Source of the DNA: Actinostola sp. cb2023
Lineage: Eukaryota > Cnidaria > Anthozoa > Actiniaria > Actinostolidae
Direction of reading: 5' to 3'
DNA: 64,000 nucleotides
Assembly (NCBI GenBank): GCA_033675265.1
Contig: JAUJYZ010001592.1
Coordinates: 186,001 to 250,000 of the forward strand
Notes under the pieces: generated by a model
What the model saw: the letters and a program-made list of their open reading frames with translations, nothing else
Databases searched by the model: none
What the model was told of the DNA's origin: nothing
Shown: piece by piece, positions 33,430 to 43,461 of the stretch
Layout: each line of letters starts with the position of its first letter
Numbering within the stretch: the stretch's first letter is position 1
Translations under genes and position numbers: made by a program

Positions 33430-35544
33430 ATGGAAGGGGGTGTTGATGTGGAAATGGATCCTTTGGGCGAGGGGGCTGAAGATATAAACACTGATGATAG
33501 GCAGCCGCTAATTCCGAGAGAGGATGAGGTTAATAGAATATCGAGGGCTCTACATAGAATTACTGACCCGCAGGCAAGACGAATTCTGGGTTTAGGCGAT
33601 CGGCGGCCTTATGACCTAAGAACTCGAGAATATAATGAAAAATCTGGGGTGCCGCCGGCGGAATATATTGAGTTACAAGATCATTCTAGACCTGCTGAAG
33701 ATCGGCCGGGGGTTGCAGAAATGGCGAGTTTTGATGAAGTAGAAGATAGATTAAGAAAACTACAGGATGATAAAGGAATTATAACGCATGACGATTCAAT
33801 TACCGACAATCGAAGGGAGGCTGAATTAAGAGATAATGAGGGAAGGAGGGGGTTACTAGAAGATAAAGAAAGAAAGATTACTACAGCAGGTAGAAGAATA
33901 CATAAACTTTTTCCAGAATGGGATATGAAAAAAAATACATTTTTATTCATAGTTGATGAGTATGATAGAACTGCCGTTAGTTTAATGCGTAAAGGATCAA
34001 AAAGGTATTATTTGAATAAAGATGGTAGTTGGAATGAAACACCTCCAGACGGAATACTAAATAGCCTAGGTAGATCTGCTGAAGAAATCAAAGAATATGA
34101 TGGCGCGAAAACAGAACTTGACTCATTATTTCCCGACAATAAGATTACTATAGAAAAGGGCTTTGATCTTCGATATAATGAGGGTATAGAAATTACTCGT
34201 GAGGGTCTTAATAATTGGCATCGTTTATACAATAAAAAAGGTAGTTTAAACGGTAATTTACCAGATAAAATTAAAGATGCTTTAGGACGTGCTGCAGAGG
34301 AGATACTCACTGCTAACGACGATAGGAGGCAGGTTATAGAAATTACGCGCGATAGTATAGCTGAAAGAGAGTCGTCAAATAATTTTGAAATGAAACTGAT
34401 ACAGCCCAAGGAGAAGACCCGAGATACCATAAATACTTCAGAAAGGAAAGAGGCTGGAGAGCGGTTGGAGCAAGAGTTGTCATCTACAACAGCATCCCGA
34501 GATGCTCTTGCAAGAGAGAAGATAAAACTTACTGAAGATCTATCCGCCAGCCGTCAACTGATACGAGAGATGGAGTCGCAAATGTAGGATGACGCCGCTG
34601 CTGCTGCTGCTGATACGGCAATACTAAAAGGGGTACTGTCACTAATACAAGATGGTATTGGAGGTGATGACGCTGCGGCAGTAATACGAAGATTAGAAGA
34701 TACAATAGAAAGGTTGGAGGGCGGTGAAGAGAAGGCTAAGCTTATTAATACTATTGAAAACTTAAAAAAGCAAGTTGCTGCGGGTTCTATAGAGAGGAAT
34801 AGGCTTATTAATACTATTGAATCCTTTAAAGAAGACCTAACAATGGAAATAGATAGACGTATAGAGTCTGAAAGGGAAGTAGAAAGGCAAGTGGCCGATG
34901 GAGCCACAGGGAGAAATGAATTAATTAATAAGCTGGGTCGTGAAAAGGCGCGTGCTGCTGCTCTAGAACGGCAACTATTGAATCTGGGTTCAGAACTTGA
35001 TGATATGCGGGGCAAGGTAAAAAGATCGAAACAGGAGATAGATGAGCTACTTAAGGACAGAAAAGGCGCTGAAGTTGAAAGAGGCGAGCTAACTGCTGCC
35101 CAAAATAAAAAAATACGTGAGCTAACTAAGGAAAACAATAGGCTAAGAGAGCAAGATCAGTCTCTTGCCAAAGAGGAGGAGCGGATAAATGAGCAAAGTG
35201 AAGCCATAGAAGAAAGACTGCCTTTGAAGGAACGTATAAAACTTATCTTTAAAAAATATGGATTCACCGTCTTTGCTATTGTTTCTGCTGTTGGTATTGT
35301 TATTAGAGTCATTATTAATAGTTTAAAAAGTGGGTTATCTTCGGTTGCGGCCGGTGTTGGAAAAGGTTTGAAAACAATAGGTGAAAAATTAGCTCATATA
35401 TTACCAGGTGCGGTAGGAGCAATAGCCTCCTTTATATTTAAAACTGCCAGTCAGGCTATTGGTTTCCTTGCTAAACATGCCTGGCTATTGATAGTAGCCG
35501 TTGTTTTGTATGTCGTTGAAAAGTATAAAAAAGAAATAATATAT
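33430..35544 (+). pseudogene. Polinton long coiled-coil membrane protein with in-frame stop
   Basis: Reads from the ATG at 33430 to an in-frame TAG at 34585-34587, then on in the same frame as a long coiled coil (IENLKKQVAAGSIERNRLIN, LINKLGREKARAAALERQLL). It ends in a basic region and a membrane part: KYGFTVFAIVSAVGIVIRVI and HAWLLIVAVVLYVVEKYKKE. Total about 705 residues. The Ala run just after the TAG fits one continuous gene. No stop codon separates it from the next gene, whose ATG at 35545 has a TATATATG motif, so the true 3' end may have been lost and the two genes fused. Function unknown. Confidence 0.65.
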
Positions 35545-36174
35545 ATGATCCTATACATTGAACAAACGGCAGCCGATCAAACTATTTGGTTTAAAAATCC
35601 TATTAAGGGCACAAAGATATCGCTTGTAAGTTGTAGTTTTTATAATAATTTGTATAATCTTCCAAGTGAGGGAACAATATCTGATGTGGGTGGTGTTTTT
35701 ATGCGGGTTCCGAAAGGAAACTACACTAATTTTAGTTTTAAAAATGCTGTTGATAACGCGGTTTCCATTGGTGAAAAAAAAGTTTCAATCACAATTAAAA
35801 ATAATAAATATTATGCCACCCCAACAATAGGTGTTGATTTAAATGAGAGTTTATCAAAATTATTAAACATTCCAGAACGTCTTGAAGCAAACACCGAATA
35901 TAACATCAATATTAGTGAACTTACTCAAGGAGTCTGCATTAATTGCGATCTTATTGATTCTACACAGGTTTTATTAAATAATAAATATTCCCAAATATTA
36001 GCATGTGTTGAATTATGCAAGGTTGGAAAAAAGACATCATATAACCCCAATAATTCATTGTACGCACCTATTAAAAATGATTATATTAATAGTATTAGGT
36101 TTTGGGTGACCACAGATTCTAAAAACACTAATTCTGGAATTTATCTTATACGAATGGTAATAGAAATAATATAA
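35545..36174 (+). CDS. Putative Polinton penton / minor capsid protein
   Basis: 209 residues from an ATG in AATATATATG; the same frame is open upstream. Beta-rich, with VSITIKNNKYYATPTIGVDL, then LSKLLNIPERLEANTEYNIN, ELTQGVCINCDLIDSTQVLL and INSIRFWVTT. The series of a short-helix LxxLLxxP block, a 'cDlIdst' strand and a late 'I.s+.f.vTd' strand resembles the single jelly-roll penton proteins of Polintons. No catalytic residues. It lies in the structural gene run. The call is moderate and based on pattern and place. Confidence 0.5.
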   Translation: MILYIEQTAADQTIWFKNPIKGTKISLVSCSFYNNLYNLPSEGTISDVGGVFMRVPKGNYTNFSFKNAVDNAVSIGEKKVSITIKNNKYYATPTIGVDLNESLSKLLNIPERLEANTEYNINISELTQGVCINCDLIDSTQVLLNNKYSQILACVELCKVGKKTSYNPNNSLYAPIKNDYINSIRFWVTTDSKNTNSGIYLIRMVIEII

Positions 36175-36179
36175 TATAT

Positions 36180-36767
36180 ATGGACTACAATGAGATTTAT
36201 CCCGATCTAACAACTGGTGAAAACTTCAGATTACACAAAGTAAATACAGTTTTGTCTCAACTAGGGTCAGAAATAAAACATTATGAAAACGTCAGGAAAA
36301 AATATGCTAAGATACGCGGAATATTTCATAAAACAGCAGTAGCAACAGGAACTTTGTCTGTAATTTTAACCGGCTCTGGTGTGGCCACAAGTTTAACAGG
36401 GCCTGGAATCGTTGTCGGTGTTCCCTTATCGGCTGTTGGCGGCCTGTTAGGTTTAATATCAGCTAGTTGCACAGTTTTCACGAAAAAACTTACTAAAAAG
36501 GTAGCAAAACATGAAAATACTATTCAGCTTGCAAAATCCAAAGAGAATAGCATAAGCGGCCTTGTATCAAAAGCCTTGAGTGATAACAAGATTGATGAGA
36601 AAGAATTTGATCTCATTATGGGCGAGTTACAGAAATATGAAACAATGAAAAGCGACATCCGCAGAAAGCGGAATAATGAATTAAAAAACAATGTTCCACA
36701 TCTTCAAAAGTTGAGAGAGGAACTGAGAAAGGAGATTGTAGATCAGCTCATAAATCCAAAGAAATAA
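36180..36767 (+). CDS. Polinton two-span membrane protein, unknown function
   Basis: 195 residues, ATG in ATATATATGG 5 bp after the previous stop. Layout: an N-terminal helix (LHKVNTVLSQLGSEIKHYEN), two Gly-rich hydrophobic segments (TGTLSVILTGSGVATSL; GIVVGVPLSAVGGLLGLISA), then a long charged coiled coil ending in LREELRKEIVDQLINPKK. Related proteins are common in invertebrate Polintons and their host genomes. The Gly-rich paired spans recall membrane-active or SLATT-type proteins, but that is only a resemblance. Confidence 0.65.
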   Translation: MDYNEIYPDLTTGENFRLHKVNTVLSQLGSEIKHYENVRKKYAKIRGIFHKTAVATGTLSVILTGSGVATSLTGPGIVVGVPLSAVGGLLGLISASCTVFTKKLTKKVAKHENTIQLAKSKENSISGLVSKALSDNKIDEKEFDLIMGELQKYETMKSDIRRKRNNELKNNVPHLQKLREELRKEIVDQLINPKK

Positions 36768-36825
36768 CTTTTTCCTTTGATAGAACGCCCTATGGATTTA
36801 TTTATAAACTTAGATATGATATAAG

Positions 36826-38075
36826 ATGAAGTTTACAGACTTTGTTGAAAAGTATCCAAACTATAACACTAACAGGTTCAGCAATATAAATGGCAATGTT
36901 AGATTTTTATTTAATGGGGATGACTATGACCCCTTTAAAAATGGAAATCTGATAGAGATGTATAAATTCCCTTCATGGAGGGGTGAAACTCCAGAACCCG
37001 AAAATATACGTGATTTCCTTGGTGGTAGGTTTCCAAAAGAATACATGTTAACAAATAAAAAATACTCAATACCTGGAGTAGAATTTACTGACGCCGCGGA
37101 TGATATTAAAACCTTATTATTGCCATTGAAAATATTGATTACGCCCAGTAAAAGCTTTGATAGCCGCCCCAACAATATTGTTCAACTAACCCCACCATCA
37201 GTTTCTACTGTATCTGAGTATAGCTCCTGGCTTGAAGAACCAAATATGCGTTTTTGGAGCCAGAAGTGCCAATACCATGGGATAATGCCTTTGTTTGGAC
37301 TGGCACTCGATACAACTCTTCTGCTTTGAATAGACTTTGTAATGAGTTTGGCGTCACCGCTGTCGATTTCCGTTTTAAAGGCGAATCAACAAATGCTGAC
37401 AAGTTCAGTTTTCATTATACGAGTCCAAAGGATAAGTCTCTTACAGCATATTATCTTTCCACTCATAAAAGTAGAAGTCAGTATAATTGGTTTGTTCCCC
37501 AGTCGTCAAAAGGTCTAACAAAAGCCGGAGTTGCTAGATTAAATAAAAGTATCGAATCCTTTGTTTATTGTATTTTAGGTAGTCAAGTAAATACAAGATC
37601 CGCAATACTAGGAGAATTAGGTTCAGCTATAGAGACTCAAAAGGTATTTCTACAATTATTTGAAAGTTCTATTATTGAGAGAGATATTTCCAAAAGTATC
37701 CAAAGATATCAACTAGCAATTCATGAAGCGAAAGTGAAACTTGATTTAGCTATTTCACCTGGCTGTTGGTTATTGCCGTCGAATCTTGTAATAAACACAA
37801 ATTCAATAATTGGATACAACAATAAATTATTAAAAGCAACCGTGAATATGAAGTTTGGTGTGAATGATATTAATGCTGAAACAAAATCTATTGGTATAAA
37901 ACACATAAGTCATTCAAAGATACAATTACCACATCAACTGGAAATAAAATCAGAATCTGCAAGTAAAGACACTGTGAATAACTATGTAAAACCTACTAGT
38001 TCTAATACTCACGGTACTAATCTAGCAACTATAACAATTGGCGCTGCTGGTCTATCTTGGCTTATGTTTCGGTAA
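36826..38075 (+). pseudogene. Polinton late protein with C-terminal anchor, one frame break
   Basis: Two overlapping frames form one product of about 415 residues. The first (MKFTDFVEKYPNYNTNRF..) leads into the second (VPIPWDNAFVWTGTRYNSSA..) at the T5 run 37251-37255. The C-terminal end, NLATITIGAAGLSWLMF, is a single membrane anchor. No known domain is recognised. As the last gene before the right inverted repeat it may be a surface or receptor-binding virion protein, which is a guess. Confidence 0.5.
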
Positions 38076-38187
38076 GTCTATGAATAATAATGAGGGGCTA
38101 TTTCTTTCTTGTGACAGACTTCTGTCAATAGCGTCTTCTGTCATTGGACCAATATAAATACCCAAATTTCTCGCCTACGTAACTGTC

Positions 38188-38470
38188 TCGCCGTTGTGGC
38201 CTAGTGGGTTAAGCGTGTGTCTCAGAGGTCTGAGGGGAATCTCTGGGCACGGGTTCGACTCCGCTCGGCTGTAATGTTGAGATCCTCGGTATATAGCGAA
38301 TCCCCTCCGTTATATACCGTTGTAGACAGGCAGTCCTATGTAAAACCGGTCAAAAAAATGCGAGAAGCCGTGATGGAACTCGTAGAGGCAAATGTGCCTT
38401 GAAATAAAAAACTCACTAGGGAGAAGCTGTGTTGCTGAATTCCGGTGGCTAAATCTCCCTAGTGGGTCTG
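38188..38470 (+). mobile_element. tRNA-like SINE inside the Polinton
   Basis: The head at 38190-38270 has an A box (TGGCCTAGTGGG) and a B box (GGGTTCGACTCC), with GCCG/CGGC pairing at its ends, like a Leu/Ser-type tRNA with a long variable arm. The anticodon arm does not fold into a normal 7-nt loop, so it is not a good functional tRNA. A ~200-bp body follows, ending near an inverted pair CTCACTAGGGAG/CTCCCTAGTGGG (38412-38467). It lies between the last gene and the right terminal repeat. Confidence 0.55.
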
Positions 38471-38563
38471 GTGGCCACCAGTTTTTTTAATCTGCTCGGT
38501 AATATAGATATCGCGACGATTTTCGTGTTTTAACAAACGTATAATCTCTTTCAACTCCTTTTA

Positions 38564-38687
38564 CAAATAGAAATCATTCTATCAATTGTGACCCATTCTA
38601 GCCCATTAAGTAGTAGTAAACTCCAAAATGGTCAAGGCGGGTGGCCGGGATTTCAAAGTGGGCTAGAGCCCGCCTTTTACTACTACT
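38564..38687 (-). repeat. Polinton right terminal inverted repeat
   Basis: 124 bp, nearly the reverse complement of 23486-23608, followed by TGATC. Exon 8 of the receptor starts only 47 bp beyond it. Confidence 0.9.
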
Positions 38688-38734
38688 TGATCACAAGAAA
38701 ATCATAATAATAAAATGATGTTAATGATTTACAG

Positions 38735-39082
38735 AACGTAGTTGAGATGGCTGCAACGTCACCTTCATCTAGTGCAGCATTACATGTACCACCATCAAGC
38801 CAACCAAGTGTTGAGTACGAATCTGTTCAACCTTCTCGTGTCCAGCCACACACACCAAACACGTCATGTCAGTATGAAATACCAGGAAATCCAGACAACA
38901 GACAGACCAATCAAGATCCTGGTCATTATCAACAGCTCGACCCAGCGACCAAAACATCACAACACGGTGATCCAACAGGAATGTACGAACCTCTTCGTTC
39001 AAAACAAATGGACGTCAGCAATAGTGAACCAAATACGTATCAACCGTTACGTAATCGTCATACTGAGTATCAAAACGTATAG
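38735..39082 (+). CDS. Exon 8: cytoplasmic tail with tyrosine motifs
   Basis: Follows acceptor TTTACAG and reads NVVEMAATSPSSS to a TAG at 39080-39082. Polar and Pro/Gln/Ser-rich, with six tyrosines in similar settings: EYESV, QYEIP, HYQQL, MYEPL, TYQPL and EYQNV, plus VYDN made with exon 7. Spacing is 12-29 residues. Such motifs are docking sites for SH2 proteins once phosphorylated, so the receptor would signal through tyrosine kinases. No catalytic domain is present. The Polinton inserted just upstream leaves the acceptor intact. Confidence 0.85.
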   Translation, partial: NVVEMAATSPSSSAALHVPPSSQPSVEYESVQPSRVQPHTPNTSCQYEIPGNPDNRQTNQDPGHYQQLDPATKTSQHGDPTGMYEPLRSKQMDVSNSEPNTYQPLRNRHTEYQNV

Positions 39083-39784
39083 ACTTATTCCAACGTGAGC
39101 AATATGTCTTTACGCCGGTAGTTATAAGTAATGAACGTTGTAAATATGAAGGCGTTCAATCAATCAAATCCTTTGAAAGAGAATAAGCTGAGTTTCTTTG
39201 ACTCTCTAATCTAATCTCTATCATCCACCGAATTTCCACCGAATTTTATAAGTAATGAACGTTAGGTAATCGCCACACTAAGTATCAAAGCCTGTAGACT
39301 TATTCCAATGTAAACAATACGTCATAAGTAATGGACGTTGTAAATTATGAAGGTTCTATGCAATCAATAAAATCCTTTGAAAGAAAAAAGGCTCAGATTC
39401 TTTCACTCTCTAATCTAATCTCTGTCATCCACCGTAGCTTCCACCTAAATTTAACCGAAGATGACGTCATCCAACCGAAGGGTCCACCGAATTTCCACCG
39501 AATTTCCACCGAATATAACGTCATCGTCCACCGAATATGACGTCATCTACCGATATGGTTCCATACTAGTGACAGCTTTCTTTGAAAAAGAACCGATGAA
39601 CAAACGAAGAGCAATGATATAACCTAAATGACATGCATGCATGCATCAGAACCGGGACGGGATGGTGGGAGGGGAGGATGGGCACGAACCCATGGAGGAA
39701 CCCAGGGACGGGAGTGCTGGTTAGTACTTGCCGTTGACGACCTTCATCCCCGGGATATCTAACGTCCACAATATTTGTGTTTTC
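39083..39784 (+). other. 3' UTR and flank of the receptor gene
   Basis: Two diverged copies of a ~150-bp segment (starting near 39110 and 39300, sharing TAAGTAATG(A/G)ACGTTG, and CCTTTGAAAGA) precede a cluster of TCCACCGAA repeats (39225-39545). A possible poly(A) signal AATAAA is at 39366. The flank is paralogous to 1-300. Confidence 0.6.
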
Positions 39785-42305
39785 TTCTAAAACGCGTTCT
39801 AAACTAAATTGCGTTTTTCCAAAGTTGTAAAATTCAGTGTGAGTTCTACATTTCTCATTGAAAATAAAGCCGTTCCTGCAAGAATGCTATAACCGCAATG
39901 ACAGTTGAAGTGCTTCCGTAATGGCCTATGAAATTCAACATCAATATTTTGCCTTCCGCACAAAATGAGGAAACTTGTCCCCTCAAAAAAGAGCGTCCGA
40001 GTTGATAGCCATTTTCACCAGCTCATAAAAAGGTTCCAAAGTTTGGAACCTTTTTGCTAAACTCATGAATATGTCGAGTAGATAGCCATTTTCACAAGCT
40101 CATTAAAAGGTTCCAAAGTTTCGAACCTTTTTCTAAACTCATGAATATTTCGGGTGGATATCCATTTTGACAAGCTCATAAAAAGGTTCCAAAGTTTGGA
40201 ACCTTTTTCTAAACTCATGAATATGTCGAGTGGATAGCCATTTTCACAAGCTCAGGAAAAAGTTCCGTATAAACTCGTATAGAGCAGTCACATTAAATAT
40301 AATACAGCAAAAAAATACATCCAAAAATATTTGAAGTTATTTATTATTATTGCGTAAACATGATTATGTAGAGCAGTCTGTTTTGCCATATAATATACCG
40401 GCCGGCATTAAACGGGTAACTTGTTTGAGAAATATCTCTTCACTAACATTGATATAAGTATCACTATAAATATAATCTGAGTTGCGAAATATCTAGACAA
40501 ATTCTAGATATTCTATGAATGAGTAACACAACCCCAGCTGTCGAGTGTAACAGTCGTCTTTAAAACAGCATTTGTACGTTCTTACGGCATTTCGTTCTCT
40601 TTGTTTGCCTCTAGATCTCTATTAGTTTCGTAGGTTTCTCCTCGATGTGGCTACATCTGTATAAAGACAGATCAAATTAAACTGTTTTTATAGCTCATAT
40701 AAATATAAGTGATTTGACAGATCAACGACCGACGGGCATTAAAGAATGTATAAACATAGGTAGCGTTCGTTACATAACGTCATATTGGAATCATCATGTT
40801 TTGATGCTCATAGAAATCCGAGACTGAATATACACATGCATGTATATTATTGAACATATGTCGTTATATTGGAATCATCAATGAATTCGACACCTGGATA
40901 TATATGTTAGTAAACAGTACTCACTGGAAGTTCTGTAGTCCTCAATGCTGCTGAAAGTCTAAACAGAAACGGCGAAGAGCAAAATTAACGGCAAACGACT
41001 CTGGCTTGAGACTAGCAGTGACCTGGACACATGACGTGAACTCGGGGCACTAGCTAATTATGCTAAAACCGTATCCGGTTCAAATTCAATCCAGCCAATC
41101 ACGACAAGTAACTTTTAATCCTTAGGCATACAAAGACACATGCAGTGAGTCATGTTTGTGCTATGAAGATCTGGTACAATTTGATATATTTTGCCGTTTT
41201 GGTAACAGCATTGAGGACTACTTCCAGTGAGAACCGTTACTAACATATCCAGGTATAATTCAAAACATGATGATTCCAATATAACGATATGTAACGAACG
41301 CTATCCATGTTTATACATTCTTTAATGCCCGTCGGTCGTTGATCTGTCAAATCACTTTATATTTATATGAGCTATAAAAACAGTTTAATTTGATCTGTCT
41401 TTATACAGATGTAGCCACATCGAGGAGAAACCTACGAAACTAATAGAGATCTAGAGGCAAACAAAGAGAACGAAATGCCGTAAGAACGTACAAATGCTGT
41501 TTTAAAGACGACTGTTACACTCGACAGCTGGCGTTGTGTTACTCATTCATGTTGACTAATAATGAACTAATTTAATCATAATTTACTCTTGAGAATTTGT
41601 CTAGATATTTCGCAACTCAGATTATATTTATAGTGATACTTATATCAATGTTAGTGAAGAGATATTTCTCAAACAAGTTACCCGTTTAATGCCGGCCGGT
41701 ATATTATATGGCAAAACAGACTGCTCTACATAATCATGTTTACGCAATAATAATAAATAACTTCAAATATTTTTGGATGTATTTTTTTGCTGTATTATAT
41801 TTAATGTGACTGCTCTATACGAGTTTATACGGAACTTTTTTCTGAGCTTGTGAAAATGGCTATCCACTCGACATATTCATGAGTTTAGAAAAAGGTTCCA
41901 AACTTTGGAACCTTTTTATGAGCTTGTGAAAATGGCTATCTACTCGACAAAATAGTGAGCTTTTTTTCAAAACATGTTTTAGTTGGGAGGGTTTTGGGGT
42001 CTCGGCACTAACTACAGTTTTTCAACATCGTTTTTTGAAACTTTTTTTTAGTACGAACGATTTCCAAACATTACAAGTACGGTTTTCTTTAAATTATACT
42101 ATTCGGTTAAGAATCGATATTTATTTTTATTAATTTCTCTACAAAATCCCTCATAAAAGATGTGAATCTTACCGAGAAAAAACAAATTTCGTACAAATCC
42201 AATTGTTTACACTGAGAAAACTCCATAATTACGAGCCCTATCTGTGTTTTGCTCGATTTTATGAGTTTTGGACGCATTTTAGTTTAGAATGCGTTCTAAG
42301 TGTAT
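39785..42305. mobile_element. 2.5-kb foldback (palindromic) element
   Basis: The ends read CTTCTAAAACGCGTTCTAAACTAAA at left and the matching reverse at right (ending near 42300). Long arms (about 40005-40951 and 41208-41960) are near-perfect reverse complements, and the loop is about 256 bp. The arms carry three or four copies of a ~60-bp unit with GGTTCCAAAGTTTGGAACC, itself a palindrome. No protein is encoded. The paralogous copy at 280-330 lacks the element, so it moved in after the gene duplication. Confidence 0.8.
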
Positions 42306-42604
42306 GTTAATAACATGGTCAATTTATTAACTGTTCAAATGATAACTTTTAGTCATCACCAGCTGAAAATGAACAAGAGGAGGAACCCTTGAGTTCGAGC
42401 TTCAATACACCCTTTGAAAAGAGAAAACGGGGAGATGAAAAGGAAAAGAGATGAAGTAGGAAGGTGAAATAGACTGATTACATAATTCGGTCTGTTCGCA
42501 CTTTGTCGATTCTGACAAAACTGTCCAAAGGAGCAGTATTTGAAAATACTTTAGCTTACTTTACAAAAGACAACGGGACGCTGATGACAAGTTTCATCTG
42601 CTAT
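42306..42604 (+). repeat. Resumed 3' flank, paralogous to 305-568
   Basis: Begins ATGTTAATAACATGGTCAAT and runs through CTGAAAATGAACAAGAGG to TTCATCTGCTATT, where the paralogue continues differently. A ~55-bp piece at 42465-42520 is extra in this copy. Confidence 0.75.
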
Positions 42605-42720
42605 TCAAACTTCATTGAATATTCATGATGCTTTATGATGACGTCATTAGCATTATTTAAGACCAACTTAATTATGCAAAGGCCTCTGTTCGCAACGTTC
42701 GTCAGAAGAACTGGTCGTGA

Positions 42721-42960
42721 TGTCTTCAGCGGGTCCGGCAACGGATCCAGAAGCAATTACTGAGATTAGACGGACTGTAAGAGTCTTGAATCAGCAAAAC
42801 ACAGCTTCGTTGGTAGAGTCCTGCGAATACAAATGCTTCTTCGATTTTAAAACTTAAAAGTTCCGCCGGTGCTGCCGGTGGGACTGACTAGCGTCACGAC
42901 GCCAGCTACGAATTCGGTTTCTGATGCGGCTGCCTTGGAAGGCAATCAGTCAAGCCTTTA
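42721..42960 (+). pseudogene. Gag-like N-terminal fragment
   Basis: Reads MSSAGPATDPEAITEIRRTV, then LNQQNTASLVES, and after a frame change VPPVLPVGLTSVTTPATNSV and SDAAALEGNQSSL. It has the low-complexity character of a retroelement gag start. Not homologous to a known domain by eye. Confidence 0.35.
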
Positions 42961-43461
42961 ATCCTTGAGGTAATGGTTTAAGATTCTGTTGTCGTAACTT
43001 TGTCCACCAAAATTATGTATTTTATTGGTGAGAGTTGGGAATATAAGATTGTGATCTTTTGTTCCTTAGTTTCTGTTGGATCGAGTTTCGAATTTCTTAC
43101 CTGAGGGATTTGCTTCATTGCCCTAATCAGTGTAATTGTCCCTTTCCCGCCGTTTTACATTCTGATGGTTTAAACCGGTATTTGTTCTTTTATTAGTTTC
43201 AAATGGTATCTTATTTTAAAGCTCCTAGATTAATGGGATTTTAAAGGGGAAAGACATAGCCAACCGTCGATTGATAGGTTAATATTTACTCCCTATCACA
43301 ATTTGAATTGGTTACGTTAACAGTCATAAGGGGACCCACCCGTTTAATCAAAGTATAAGTCTAAATATGTTTAATCTAGGGAAATGGGCCAGTCCTTGTT
43401 ATTGAGTGGAATTTGAACAGCGTTGTGTTGTGCGGCTCACGTAATTTAACACTCGGAAAAT

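Larger units (their letters stand above)
23486..38687. mobile_element. Polinton/Maverick DNA element in the last intron
   Basis: 15.2 kb with ~123-bp terminal inverted repeats starting AGTAGTAGTAAAAGG, flanked by TGATC on both sides (5 or 6 bp, the exact end being ambiguous by one base). It carries the core Polinton set: protein-primed PolB, retroviral-type integrase, double jelly-roll capsid protein and FtsK/HerA-type ATPase. Accessory genes include a VLTF3-like factor. It lies between exons 7 and 8 of the Ig receptor gene. Several genes have frame breaks, so this copy looks inactive unless these are assembly errors. No adenain-type protease is recognised. Confidence 0.93.
9889..39082 (+). 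pseudogene. Ig-superfamily transmembrane receptor gene, disrupted by a gypsy element
   Basis: Eight exons: 9889-9961, 10230-10573, 12568-12843, 13445-13574 continued at 20152-20297, 21279-21602, 23034-23145, 23368-23395, 38735-39082. The first five introns are all phase 1, as is usual for Ig and FN3 modules. The order is signal peptide, three Ig domains, FN3, Thr-rich stalk, transmembrane helix and a tyrosine-motif tail, so the product would be a single-pass cell-surface receptor or adhesion protein. With the gypsy insert and one target copy removed, the split exon is 276 nt, exactly the length of exon 3. Ig exon 1 is 344 nt, not a multiple of three, and its frame breaks near 10340. The gene family is not identified further; an immune or adhesion receptor is a guess from architecture. 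Confidence 0.8.

Noticed and set aside
38190..38270. Functional tRNA-Leu/Ser gene
   Set aside because: A and B boxes are good, but the anticodon arm does not give a normal 7-nt loop and a SINE-like body follows.
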